Below are positions 1-6,227 of a stretch of DNA of 15,309 nt, piece by piece. The stretch lies in contig JABGQJ010000107.1 of NCBI GenBank assembly GCA_018648945.1, positions 1 through 15,309 on the forward strand, written 5' to 3'. The position numbers were made by a program, and so were the translations under genes. How positions within the stretch are numbered: the first letter of the stretch is position 1; the number at the start of each line of letters is the position of its first letter. Below the pieces are notes generated by a model. That model had not been told where the DNA came from and ran no database searches. It was given only the letters and a program-made list of their open reading frames with translations. This stretch comes from Victivallales bacterium. Lineage in GTDB: Bacteria; Verrucomicrobiota; Lentisphaeria; Oligosphaerales; Lenti-02.

Positions 1-2100
1 CGAGCCGCCCTGGACCCGGAACACGTCCACGACGTAGAAGTCGGTCGCCGACAGGTCCACAAGGGCGCACGAGCGTCGGTAGATGCGGTCCTCCACGGCT
101 TGCCATCGGGCGAATGTGCCGCCCTTCCGTTCACGATAGGGCATGCCTTCCACATCGATGTACTGCAATCCCGGCACCGAGGCCACGGCTCGGACCGCAC
201 CCTTGAGTCTGAAGTCCGCGCCTGGTCCGGCCACGCCCACCCGGTAGTGAGTGGCCCAGTTCTTCTCCCATTTGGCGCTGTGATGCCAAGACCGGGGATA
301 CCCGAGGTGTTGCATGGGGTAGAGGCCATGGGCCACCAGCCCGATGTCGAGGAAGTCGTCATGGGCGTGCCCACGGAGCTTGCCGTAGAACATGGCCAGG
401 GCCCGTTTGCTCTCTCCCTCGCCACTGCGCAGGATGCCCAGGCCGTAGCCGTCGAGAACATCCGTCTCACGCTCGGCCTGGCGACCGGTCTCGGCAAGCG
501 CCTGGGCCACGGCATCGTCGAGCGGCTCGCCGAACAGATCCGGGCGCGGCAAGCCACCTCGGGCCGAGGCCAGCACTTGGGCATAGCGGGGATCGCCATA
601 CAGCCGGAAGGCCGAGTCATAGTCCCTTGGTTTCAGGTCGCTGCCAACCCCGATTGGGTCGCGGCGCCGGGTGTCGGCGGGTCTGCCCGTGTCGCCGACC
701 ATGGGGGAGTAGCTCCCGGCCAGGACCAGCCGGGTCGGAAAATCGTACAACAGACGATGCCTGAGTTGGTCGGTGATGCGGGGGTACTTGGCGGGCGGGA
801 ACACGTCCGGCAACAGGGCGCGCAAGCGCTCCATCTTGCCGACCACTGCGTTCAGGCCTCGGATGTGGATGGAGTTGTATCCTCCCAGGCTCTCGAAGGC
901 CGAACCGTCCCGGAAGAAGTAGTTGGGAAGATGGAACTGCATCTGGCCGGGGCCAGTGTAGCACCAGTCCACCAATTCCCGGGCCTGTGGCGTTCCCATC
1001 ACCAGAGCCAGCGTGATCATCGCGTTCTGATGCATGCCGTCGTTGCCGCTGATCGCCCGGTCCAGAACTCCCTGCGCCATAACCCGGAGCATGTTCGTCT
1101 CGATGGACTGGCGGAACTCGGCCATCGTGCGAGGCACGGGAAAGCGCGAGAGGTGTGCGAAAATGGCGCGCTGAGGACCGGTGTCTGCCCGCTGCCGCTG
1201 GGCCTGCACGAAGGCCAGCAGTTCGGGGTCGTCATCGCCGAGGGCATCAAAGATGTCGTCATAGGCTTGGGCGCAGACCACGGTGTTGTCGTTCTCCCAG
1301 ATTCGGTCGGTGAAAAAGCCAACCCAGCCGTTCCCGGTCACTCGTTTGAGGGGCGTTCGGGGAAGCACGCGCGGGTAGCCGCAGTCACAACGCGCGCGGT
1401 CGTCGATGACATGGCTCATATGCCCGTATTCCTCGGCGATCCGGTAGAGCATGATCGCAGCCTTCCGCGCGTACCGCCGATCTCCGGTCAGCAGATAGGA
1501 GCGAGCCAGGGACGTTACGGCCGGCCTCACCCAGCGCAGATGCACTCGCTCGGAGTATTCGGCGAGGAAGTAGAAGTGCTCGCCGTCGTCCCGCACGTAG
1601 GCAAAGCCGTCGTCCGGGAACTCGCCGCCGGTGGTCTCGCCGTTCGCGAAATCGTTGGAGGGGTACCATTCCTTGCCGACCGGGCACTGGACTTTCCACG
1701 GATGGCCGACCGGATCAATGCGCCAGGGGTGGAAGTGATCGCGCTTCTTGATCGCCGTGCCGTGCACGGGGCAGCCATGCAGTTGGTTGACATAGTGCCG
1801 GCGGGGGATGGTGGTTGGCAGCACGAGTCCCCACAACGCTTCGTCGGACATCTCCAGCCAGCGCCGAGACCTGGCGAGTTCCCCGCGCAATTCCCTGCGG
1901 CCCCATTCTGTCTCACGGACATTGCGGCGAGCCGTGGCCACTTCGGCGTCTGTTCGGCAGGTCCGTTGCGTCTTCCATTCGGTCAGTTCCTCCCCTAGCG
2001 GCCAGCGCCGGGGAAGCACGATCTCGGCGGCATCGCTGTGACCCAGCGCCGCAGCAATTGCAGCAGACATAAGCAAGGTCCGAAGTAGGTGATTGTGCAT
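1..2100 (-). CDS. Heparinase II/III-like polysaccharide lyase, secreted (C-terminus off left edge)
   Basis: Reading the minus strand from the ATG at 2100 gives 700 codons with no stop up to position 1, so the gene continues past the left edge. The start encodes a signal peptide (MHNHLLRTLLMSAAIAAALG, probable cleavage near SDA-AE). A long helical N-terminal part resembles the toroid domain of heparinase II/III lyases. Around residues 396-412 is RDGSAFESLGGYNSIH, the place where these lyases carry a Tyr-His or Tyr-Asn pair (Y408, N409, H412). Residues 573-582 (YGKLRGHAHDD, H578 and H580) match the GHxH-type metal or active-site strand opening the beta-sandwich. W-x-KNWATHYR (H618) follows, where relatives have an SHN/AHN motif. 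Such enzymes cleave uronic-acid glycans by beta-elimination; the substrate here is unknown. No clear Shine-Dalgarno precedes 2100, and the stop of the upstream DUF4832 gene is 30 bases away, so coupled translation is likely. The family call is firm, the exact activity is not. Confidence 0.85.
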   Translation of the reverse strand, partial: MHNHLLRTLLMSAAIAAALGHSDAAEIVLPRRWPLGEELTEWKTQRTCRTDAEVATARRNVRETEWGRRELRGELARSRRWLEMSDEALWGLVLPTTIPRRHYVNQLHGCPVHGTAIKKRDHFHPWRIDPVGHPWKVQCPVGKEWYPSNDFANGETTGGEFPDDGFAYVRDDGEHFYFLAEYSERVHLRWVRPAVTSLARSYLLTGDRRYARKAAIMLYRIAEEYGHMSHVIDDRARCDCGYPRVLPRTPLKRVTGNGWVGFFTDRIWENDNTVVCAQAYDDIFDALGDDDPELLAFVQAQRQRADTGPQRAIFAHLSRFPVPRTMAEFRQSIETNMLRVMAQGVLDRAISGNDGMHQNAMITLALVMGTPQARELVDWCYTGPGQMQFHLPNYFFRDGSAFESLGGYNSIHIRGLNAVVGKMERLRALLPDVFPPAKYPRITDQLRHRLLYDFPTRLVLAGSYSPMVGDTGRPADTRRRDPIGVGSDLKPRDYDSAFRLYGDPRYAQVLASARGGLPRPDLFGEPLDDAVAQALAETGRQAERETDVLDGYGLGILRSGEGESKRALAMFYGKLRGHAHDDFLDIGLVAHGLYPMQHLGYPRSWHHSAKWEKNWATHYRVGVAGPGADFRLKGAVRAVASVPGLQYIDVEGMPYRERKGGTFARWQAVEDRIYRRSCALVDLSATDFYVVDVFRVQGGS

Positions 2101-2130
2101 ATCAGACACCGTTGAGGCCAGGAGTGTGGA

Positions 2131-3624
2131 TTACTCGTCCAGGCGGAGTTCAGGCGTGTACTGAAGGCTCTTGTCGGCGCGAGGCAAGTCGAAGGGGAAG
2201 TCCTTGGGCAGGGGGCCGCCCGTGCCCCCGCCAACCGCAACGATGCCGATGGGGTGGCGCCCCCCCTTCAGGTAGTTGGCGGTGGCGAAGCGAAGGCTGG
2301 GAAGCATGCCGGCGGGATCGAGCACCGCCAAGGTGAGGAGGTACTCGCCAGCGGGGGCTTTGATCGTGAAGGCACCCTTGGCTTCGTAGCTCTTCGGCGG
2401 GACTCCCCAGCGGGCGGGTTGGTCCGACCAGTTCTCCTTGGGTGCCTTCTTCGGCCACTTGTCGATGGCGATCCACTCTGGCGCGGTCCAGTTGTCTCCC
2501 GAGAGCCAAGTGCGGATGTCGAGATCGGGGAAGGTGTCGCGCCAGACGACCTTGCGGGTCTTGGGATCGAGCAAGGCCACCTCGACAGGCCAGCGGTAGT
2601 AGAAGGGGGCGGCACCCTCGTTCTTGATCTGGAAGGCCACGCGCAATTCGCCGTTCGGAGCCACGGTCGGGTCGAAAGCCGCTTTCTCCAGCACAAACCG
2701 GTACCCGAAGGCCTTCTGCATCTCTTCCGCCCCGCGCCGAGCACCCGGGTTCCTGGCGTCGTAGTTGCCGATCCAACGCAACTGCGTGCAGTGCAGCCAG
2801 CGGATGCTGTGGATGACAAAGTCCCGGTGGCGGCCGACGGTCACGCTCTCGGTGGCGTTCTTCCCCGGCTGGGTTTCCCACATGCCCCAGTCATAGGCCG
2901 TCTCGCCGCCGATGTAGGTCTGCTGCCACCGCTTGGTCGTGGCATTGAGTTCGGCAATGGGTTTGCCGTGCGCCCACATCTGCTGGTAGTGCGCCCAGGA
3001 ATCCCAGTAGGCCCCGAAGGGCTGCGCGGTGAACTCCTTCCAGGGGTGGCGCACCGAAACGAGCTTGTCGGGGAGCGCTTCGGCGAAGGCGTCCGCAATG
3101 AGCTTCTGCATCTCCGGAGTCGGCGCGGGGGAATGGTGCTCCCCCCATTTCCCGAAGAACCCCAACTCCACGAAGGCGACGCGGGAGTCGTTGTTCCAGA
3201 GCGTGCCCAGGCGCTGCACCAGGCGCAGAGCGCGAGCGCGGAACTGGGGGCTGGTGTAGTCGTCCGCCTTCATGTCTGCCGGCCAGTATTTGCGCTTGTC
3301 GCCGGACCAGTGGAGATACACCCGGGGGATGACCTTCACATTGAGGCCCGGGAACTTCCCCCACTTGCGGTCGCAGAAATCGCGGATCTTGTCGATGCCA
3401 TCACTGTCATCGTTCTCGATCTCGTTCCAGCGGATGTAGTGGTGCGCCAGCGAGGCCCATTCGTGGCCCGTGCGCGCATTGAGTGTGGTGAACCCCTTCA
3501 TCGGGTTCCGGAGGGCGCGGTCGTATGGCAGGGGGATGACCTCGCACATGGCATCGCTCCGTTCGGCGGGCTGGGCCCGAGCCAACAATGGGAGGACGAA
3601 GAGGAGGGAGAGGAGACGGCTCAT
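2131..3624 (-). CDS. Secreted DUF4832/DUF4874-type protein (putative glycoside hydrolase-like)
   Basis: The protein has 497 residues from the ATG at 3624. The frame is open a further 56 codons upstream, but this start is chosen because it yields a signal peptide (MSRLLSLLFVLPLLARA) and overlaps the stop of the upstream gene as ATGA (3621-3624), implying translational coupling. Residues 40-45 (NPMKGF) are the family's opening signature, followed by a TIM-barrel-like half. In it FVELGFFGKWGEHH (E153, E162) and YIGGETAY (E241) could supply the two acids of a glycosidase; that is my inference. Residues from about 310 on (ELRVAFQIKNEGAAPFYYRWPVEVALLD) form the beta-sandwich typical of DUF4832. The family is uncharacterised, so no reaction is assigned. 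It sits between a sugar-isomerase-like gene and a heparinase-like gene, which points to extracytoplasmic glycan work. Confidence 0.85.
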   Translation of the reverse strand: MSRLLSLLFVLPLLARAQPAERSDAMCEVIPLPYDRALRNPMKGFTTLNARTGHEWASLAHHYIRWNEIENDDSDGIDKIRDFCDRKWGKFPGLNVKVIPRVYLHWSGDKRKYWPADMKADDYTSPQFRARALRLVQRLGTLWNNDSRVAFVELGFFGKWGEHHSPAPTPEMQKLIADAFAEALPDKLVSVRHPWKEFTAQPFGAYWDSWAHYQQMWAHGKPIAELNATTKRWQQTYIGGETAYDWGMWETQPGKNATESVTVGRHRDFVIHSIRWLHCTQLRWIGNYDARNPGARRGAEEMQKAFGYRFVLEKAAFDPTVAPNGELRVAFQIKNEGAAPFYYRWPVEVALLDPKTRKVVWRDTFPDLDIRTWLSGDNWTAPEWIAIDKWPKKAPKENWSDQPARWGVPPKSYEAKGAFTIKAPAGEYLLTLAVLDPAGMLPSLRFATANYLKGGRHPIGIVAVGGGTGGPLPKDFPFDLPRADKSLQYTPELRLDE

Positions 3625-4406
3625 GGCATGGCTCTGTTCGTCTGATTCGGGCAACAGGCCTTCAGGAACGACACGGCACGCGGACCGACCTGCTCGTAGT
3701 CTTCGTTGTAGAGATCCAGGGCAAGCGGCCCCACATAGCCGATGGCGCCCAGCGCGCGAAGGTAGGCGGGCAGGTCCATGTCCCCTTCCCATGGCGGCAG
3801 ATGGCAGTGAACGCCACAGGCCATGTTCTCGATGTGGCAGTGGACGATACGCCCGCGCAGACTGGCGATGGCGGCCATGGGGTCGGGATCGCAGAGGAAG
3901 ACATGTCCCAGATCCAGATTGGCCTGGAGGTGGGCCGAGGGAACTTCCGCAAACAGACCGTGCAGATCCGCTGTGCAGCCGACGACGAAGCCAGGCTCGA
4001 ACTCCTGGGCCAGCACGACGCCCACTTCCTCCGCCACCTGGACCAATTCGCGAGTGCGCGCAACCATGCGCTCCCAGGCCCCGGCCTCTCCCGCGCGTGG
4101 GCGGGAGCCAGCGTAGACGAACACGGCAGCCCCGAACGCGGGGGTCAGGCGAATCGCCTTCTTCGTCGCCGCCAGCATGGCATCGTCGTGGATGAAGTCC
4201 TTGTGGTAACTCACCGAGCGCGTCAGTCCCAAGGCCTGGGCCTGTTCGCCGACCCGCCGGGCAAGATCCTCGGTCAGTTCCTCCGGCGCAAGATCCGGAT
4301 TCTCCAGACAGATCTCCACGCCGGCAAAGCCGAGCTGACCAAGAACGGCGAGTGCATCCAGGATGGGGTAGTGGGCAAGCGGTTGGGTTCTGCCGTAGAT
4401 GTGCAT
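3621..4406 (-). CDS. Sugar phosphate isomerase/epimerase-like TIM barrel (AP endonuclease 2 family)
   Basis: This 261-residue cytoplasmic protein starts at the ATG at 4406. A longer open frame to 4520 runs into ridA and is rejected. Features of the xylose-isomerase-like TIM barrel family (PF01261) are visible: GFAGVEICLENPDL near residues 27-39, SYHKDF at 66-71, AQEFEPG at 133-139, NLDLGHVF at 163-170, the HCHIEN strand at 189-194, PPWEGDMD at 204-211 and ALDLY at 229-233. Likely metal ligands are E135 or E137, D165, H168, H189/H191 and H200. D231 stands where many relatives end with Glu. The family interconverts sugars, keto-acids or inosose-type substrates; the substrate here cannot be read from sequence. 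It begins 7 bases after the ridA stop with no clear ribosome site of its own, and its stop overlaps the next start, so it is mid-operon. Confidence 0.88.
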   Translation of the reverse strand: MHIYGRTQPLAHYPILDALAVLGQLGFAGVEICLENPDLAPEELTEDLARRVGEQAQALGLTRSVSYHKDFIHDDAMLAATKKAIRLTPAFGAAVFVYAGSRPRAGEAGAWERMVARTRELVQVAEEVGVVLAQEFEPGFVVGCTADLHGLFAEVPSAHLQANLDLGHVFLCDPDPMAAIASLRGRIVHCHIENMACGVHCHLPPWEGDMDLPAYLRALGAIGYVGPLALDLYNEDYEQVGPRAVSFLKACCPNQTNRAMP

Positions 4407-4413
4407 GGCGGGG

Positions 4414-4791
4414 TCACTCGCGGGCGGCGATGCACTCGATCTCGACGAGAGCGCCCTTGGGGAGGGCAGCGACCTCGACAGCCGCGCGGGCCGGACGGTG
4501 CTCGCCAAAAGCGTTGGCATAGACTTGGTTCATGGCGGTGAACTGCCCCATGTCCTGGAGGAATACGGTCGTCTTGGCCACGTTCTGGGGGCCAAGGCCG
4601 TCGGCGGCCAGGACGGCGAAGAGGTTCTTGAGGACTTGGCCCGTCTGCGTGGCCACATCGTCGCCCACCATCGTCCCCGTTTCGGGGTCAAGGGCAATCT
4701 GCCCGGAGCAGAAGAGGAGACCGTTGGCCTCGATGGCTTGGGAGTAGGGGCCGACGGCGGCGGGGGCTTCGTGCGTGTTCACGGTGTTCAT
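4414..4791 (-). CDS. ridA: RidA-family enamine/imine deaminase (YjgF/YER057c/UK114)
   Basis: The protein is 125 residues, the usual length for the family. GPYSQA (14-19), CSGQIALDP (28-36), the MNQVY segment (N88), PARAAVEV with the substrate-carboxylate-binding R102, and VEIECIA with E118/E120 near the C-terminus are all present. This is the full residue set of active RidA proteins, which hydrolyse reactive 2-aminoacrylate-type enamines to keto-acids and ammonia. The frame stays open upstream to 4893, but that extension (PIPSSPHSAIPPFHHS...) is just translated GGAATG repeat. The ATG at 4791 is chosen for family alignment and a GGAG 7 bases upstream. It heads a tight four-gene set with a TIM barrel, DUF4832 and heparinase-like gene. 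That suggests a job in amino-sugar or amino-acid-linked breakdown, or plain housekeeping; orthology to E. coli ridA itself is not shown. Confidence 0.93.
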   Translation of the reverse strand: MNTVNTHEAPAAVGPYSQAIEANGLLFCSGQIALDPETGTMVGDDVATQTGQVLKNLFAVLAADGLGPQNVAKTTVFLQDMGQFTAMNQVYANAFGEHRPARAAVEVAALPKGALVEIECIAARE

Positions 4792-4798
4792 GGTTTGG

Positions 4799-4802
4799 CT
4801 CC
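4799..4802 (-). promoter_or_regulatory. Ribosome binding site of ridA
   Basis: On the minus strand GGAG lies 7 bases before the ATG at 4791. It supports that start over the upstream start at 4893, which falls inside repeat sequence. The site directly abuts the G-quadruplex motif at 4803-4824. Confidence 0.55.
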
Positions 4803-4824
4803 GGGATGGGGAAGGGAATGGGGG
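4803..4824 (+). other. Predicted G-quadruplex motif upstream of ridA
   Basis: Four G runs (4803-4805, 4808-4811, 4814-4816, 4820-4824) are separated by loops of two to three bases (AT, AA, AAT). This satisfies the canonical G3+N1-7 pattern. The G-rich strand is the template strand for ridA, and the motif begins 12 bases upstream of the ridA ATG, touching its ribosome site. More G runs follow at 4844-4848, 4860-4865, 4876-4878 and 4884-4887. Folding in the cell is not shown by sequence. Confidence 0.5.
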
Positions 4825-4976
4825 AATGATGGAATGATGGAATGGGGGAATGGCGGAATGGGGGGAGGATGGAATGGGAGAATGGGGAGGCACTGGGCGG
4901 CCTTGGGCCCTGCCGCTCTTCCCCTGCTACCCAGTATTCCAGTCTTCCATCATTCCATTCTTCCACCATTCCAGTC
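4808..4976. repeat. Imperfect GGAATG/GGAATGAT repeat tract with inverted copy
   Basis: This is most of the spacer between the deacetylase-like stop and ridA. From 4814 to 4887 the plus strand repeats GGAATG with GG, AT or GC linkers (about eight units). At 4936-4973 the same units appear on the other strand (TTCCATCATTCCATTCTTCC). The 14-mer ATGGAATGATGGAA at 4829-4842 has a perfect inverted copy at 4945-4958, so a transcript could pair the arms around a loop of about 100 bases. The middle (4891-4930) is non-repetitive, GC-rich sequence with no gene seen. I see no conserved palindrome plus T-run, so it is not a textbook terminator. Confidence 0.8.
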
Positions 4977-6068
4977 CTACTCCCGCGGGTCGCGGCCACC
5001 CATGAAGCCTTCGTGGAAGAAGACGGGGCGGTAGCCTTGCTCGGTGACGTAGCGGATGGCGGTATCGAGGCGTTCGGCGTGGTCGGGAATGTGGTTCCGG
5101 TAGAACGGGAAAAAGTACTGCTCGTGGGTAAAGAGGTCCATCACCTCGCCGGTTTCGGGTTGAGTGGTGAGCGGGGCGAGCTTGGGGACGATCTGCTCGA
5201 CGGGGGTGCCGTTGCAGACCACATCCACCTTGCTGAAGATGATGCCGCTGTCCCAATCCATGATCGCGTCGTGCCGGAACACGTGCTCGGAGCGGCGCTG
5301 GTCGAGGTGGTAGTTGATGTCGTAGTTGTCGCCCTTTGGACTGAAGAAGCCGCTGAGCACCTTCACCCCCCGGTCGCGCAGAACCGGCAGCACGCCGCCC
5401 TGGCACATGGCCCAGTGGATCACCGTTGGGGGCGCATAGGCTTCCTCCCCGGCAATGCGCAGAATCTCTCCTGCCACCAGATCAAAATCGCTCGCCAACT
5501 TCTCGGCAGACGCGTACTGGTAGGGCCGATCCGGGAATTCCGCATACGCATGGAAGGCCAATTTCAGCCAGTCGGCATTGTCCGCCCATTCCCCCCGGTA
5601 GTCGGTGGGGAACTCGGCCATGGTGAAGTCGTTGCCGGGGGTGGCGTAGAAGACGTTGACGGTGAACTTGGCGCCGTATTTCCGGTTCAGCTCGCGCAAG
5701 ATGTTCAGGTAGAAGCAGTCGAACAGCGACTTGGGGCGCTCGTGGGCGATCTGGCGGAGAAAGAAGCTGTTGTCATCGATGGAGAACCGGTAGCGCTTCT
5801 CCGAATACCGATCCCAAAGCACGCGGACGGTCTGGCTCGCCTGGCCTTCAAGCCCGATATACTCGGCGCGGATGTCCGTCTCCGCGTCGCGCAGCAAGAT
5901 GTCGGCAGCGAAGTGGGTGCCCGCGCGCCGGGCAGGCACGCCGTTGACGACAACGCTCCCTCCCAGGGGGGCCGTACCGGCGACCTCGATGCGCAGGCCT
6001 TCGCCGGTCACCGTGCCCAGGCGGTGATGCAGAATGGCGCCGTGGATGGGGAAATCAATGTTCAACAT
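4977..6068 (-). CDS. Polysaccharide-deacetylase-like protein, cytoplasmic
   Basis: The protein is 363 residues from the ATG at 6068, chosen over an upstream start at 6128 because GAGGAG sits 9 bases before it. Residues 1-90 form a small beta-rich N-terminal module. From about 93 a deacetylase-like barrel begins: YRFSIDDNSFFLRQIA (D98/D99), FTVNVFYATPGNDFTM, ADWLKLAFHAYAEFPDRPY (H173), PTVIHWA (H218), and later DLFTHEQYFFPFY (H315, E316) and PVFFHEGFMG (H352). The D...H...H spacing resembles the metal triad of carbohydrate esterase 4-like enzymes, but the family is divergent and I cannot name a substrate. There is no signal peptide or membrane segment, so it acts in the cytoplasm. It lies upstream of the ridA operon, separated by a repeat-bearing spacer, and is divergent from the pectate-lyase-like gene. 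Confidence 0.8.
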   Translation of the reverse strand: MLNIDFPIHGAILHHRLGTVTGEGLRIEVAGTAPLGGSVVVNGVPARRAGTHFAADILLRDAETDIRAEYIGLEGQASQTVRVLWDRYSEKRYRFSIDDNSFFLRQIAHERPKSLFDCFYLNILRELNRKYGAKFTVNVFYATPGNDFTMAEFPTDYRGEWADNADWLKLAFHAYAEFPDRPYQYASAEKLASDFDLVAGEILRIAGEEAYAPPTVIHWAMCQGGVLPVLRDRGVKVLSGFFSPKGDNYDINYHLDQRRSEHVFRHDAIMDWDSGIIFSKVDVVCNGTPVEQIVPKLAPLTTQPETGEVMDLFTHEQYFFPFYRNHIPDHAERLDTAIRYVTEQGYRPVFFHEGFMGGRDPRE

Positions 6069-6077
6069 AGTCTGAAT

Positions 6078-6083
6078 CTCCTC
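6078..6083 (-). promoter_or_regulatory. Ribosome binding site of the deacetylase-like gene
   Basis: GAGGAG on the minus strand is 9 bases before the ATG at 6068. It decides between that start and the in-frame start at 6128, which has no such site. Confidence 0.65.
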
Positions 6084-6090
6084 GGACTGT

Positions 6091-6101
6091 GGTTGACAAC
6101 C
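6091..6101. promoter_or_regulatory. Short palindrome (candidate operator)
   Basis: GGTTGACAACC is a perfect 5+1+5 palindrome centred 28 bases upstream of the deacetylase-like start, in the divergent spacer. It could be a repressor site acting on leftward transcription. An 11-base palindrome of this kind can arise by chance in a spacer this long, so confidence is low. Confidence 0.2.
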
Positions 6102-6157
6102 GGCCGCTCTGCCTACCTTACCTGGCACTTGGGACGGCGCAACTGCTGCCGGAGCCG

Positions 6158-6186
6158 TTGCCTGGAGCGGGCATTGTGGGTATCAT
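6158..6186 (+). promoter_or_regulatory. Sigma70-like promoter for the pectate-lyase-like gene
   Basis: TTGCCT (6158-6163) and TATCAT (6181-6186) are separated by exactly 17 bases and match the -35 and -10 consensus at 4 of 6 and 5 of 6 positions. Transcription would begin near 6193, leaving a leader of about 35 bases with an AAGGAG ribosome site at 6212-6217. A small inverted repeat, CATGC (6184-6188) and GCATG (6196-6200), straddles the start point. I found no equally good leftward promoter in 6069-6227. Confidence 0.45.
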
Positions 6187-6227
6187 GCAGGGAGAGCATG
6201 CCTCGATAATCAAGGAGTCTCACGCGT

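Noticed and set aside
100..1998. 632-codon plus-strand reading frame as a gene
   Set aside because: Its translation has no recognisable domain or secretion signal. The opposite strand reads through as a heparinase II/III-like protein with signal peptide and motifs over the whole length.
2254..3645. 463-codon plus-strand frame
   Set aside because: It is a shadow of the DUF4832-type gene, with no start context or domain.
4792..4893. N-terminal extension of RidA
   Set aside because: The extra Pro/His-rich residues are translated repeat. The family length and the GGAG site support the start at 4791.
4808..4976. CRISPR array
   Set aside because: Units are 6-14 bases, imperfect and contiguous, with no unique spacers and an inverted half, and no cas genes are nearby.
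4842..6209. 455-codon plus-strand frame
   Set aside because: It begins inside the GGAATG repeat and runs opposite the deacetylase-like gene.
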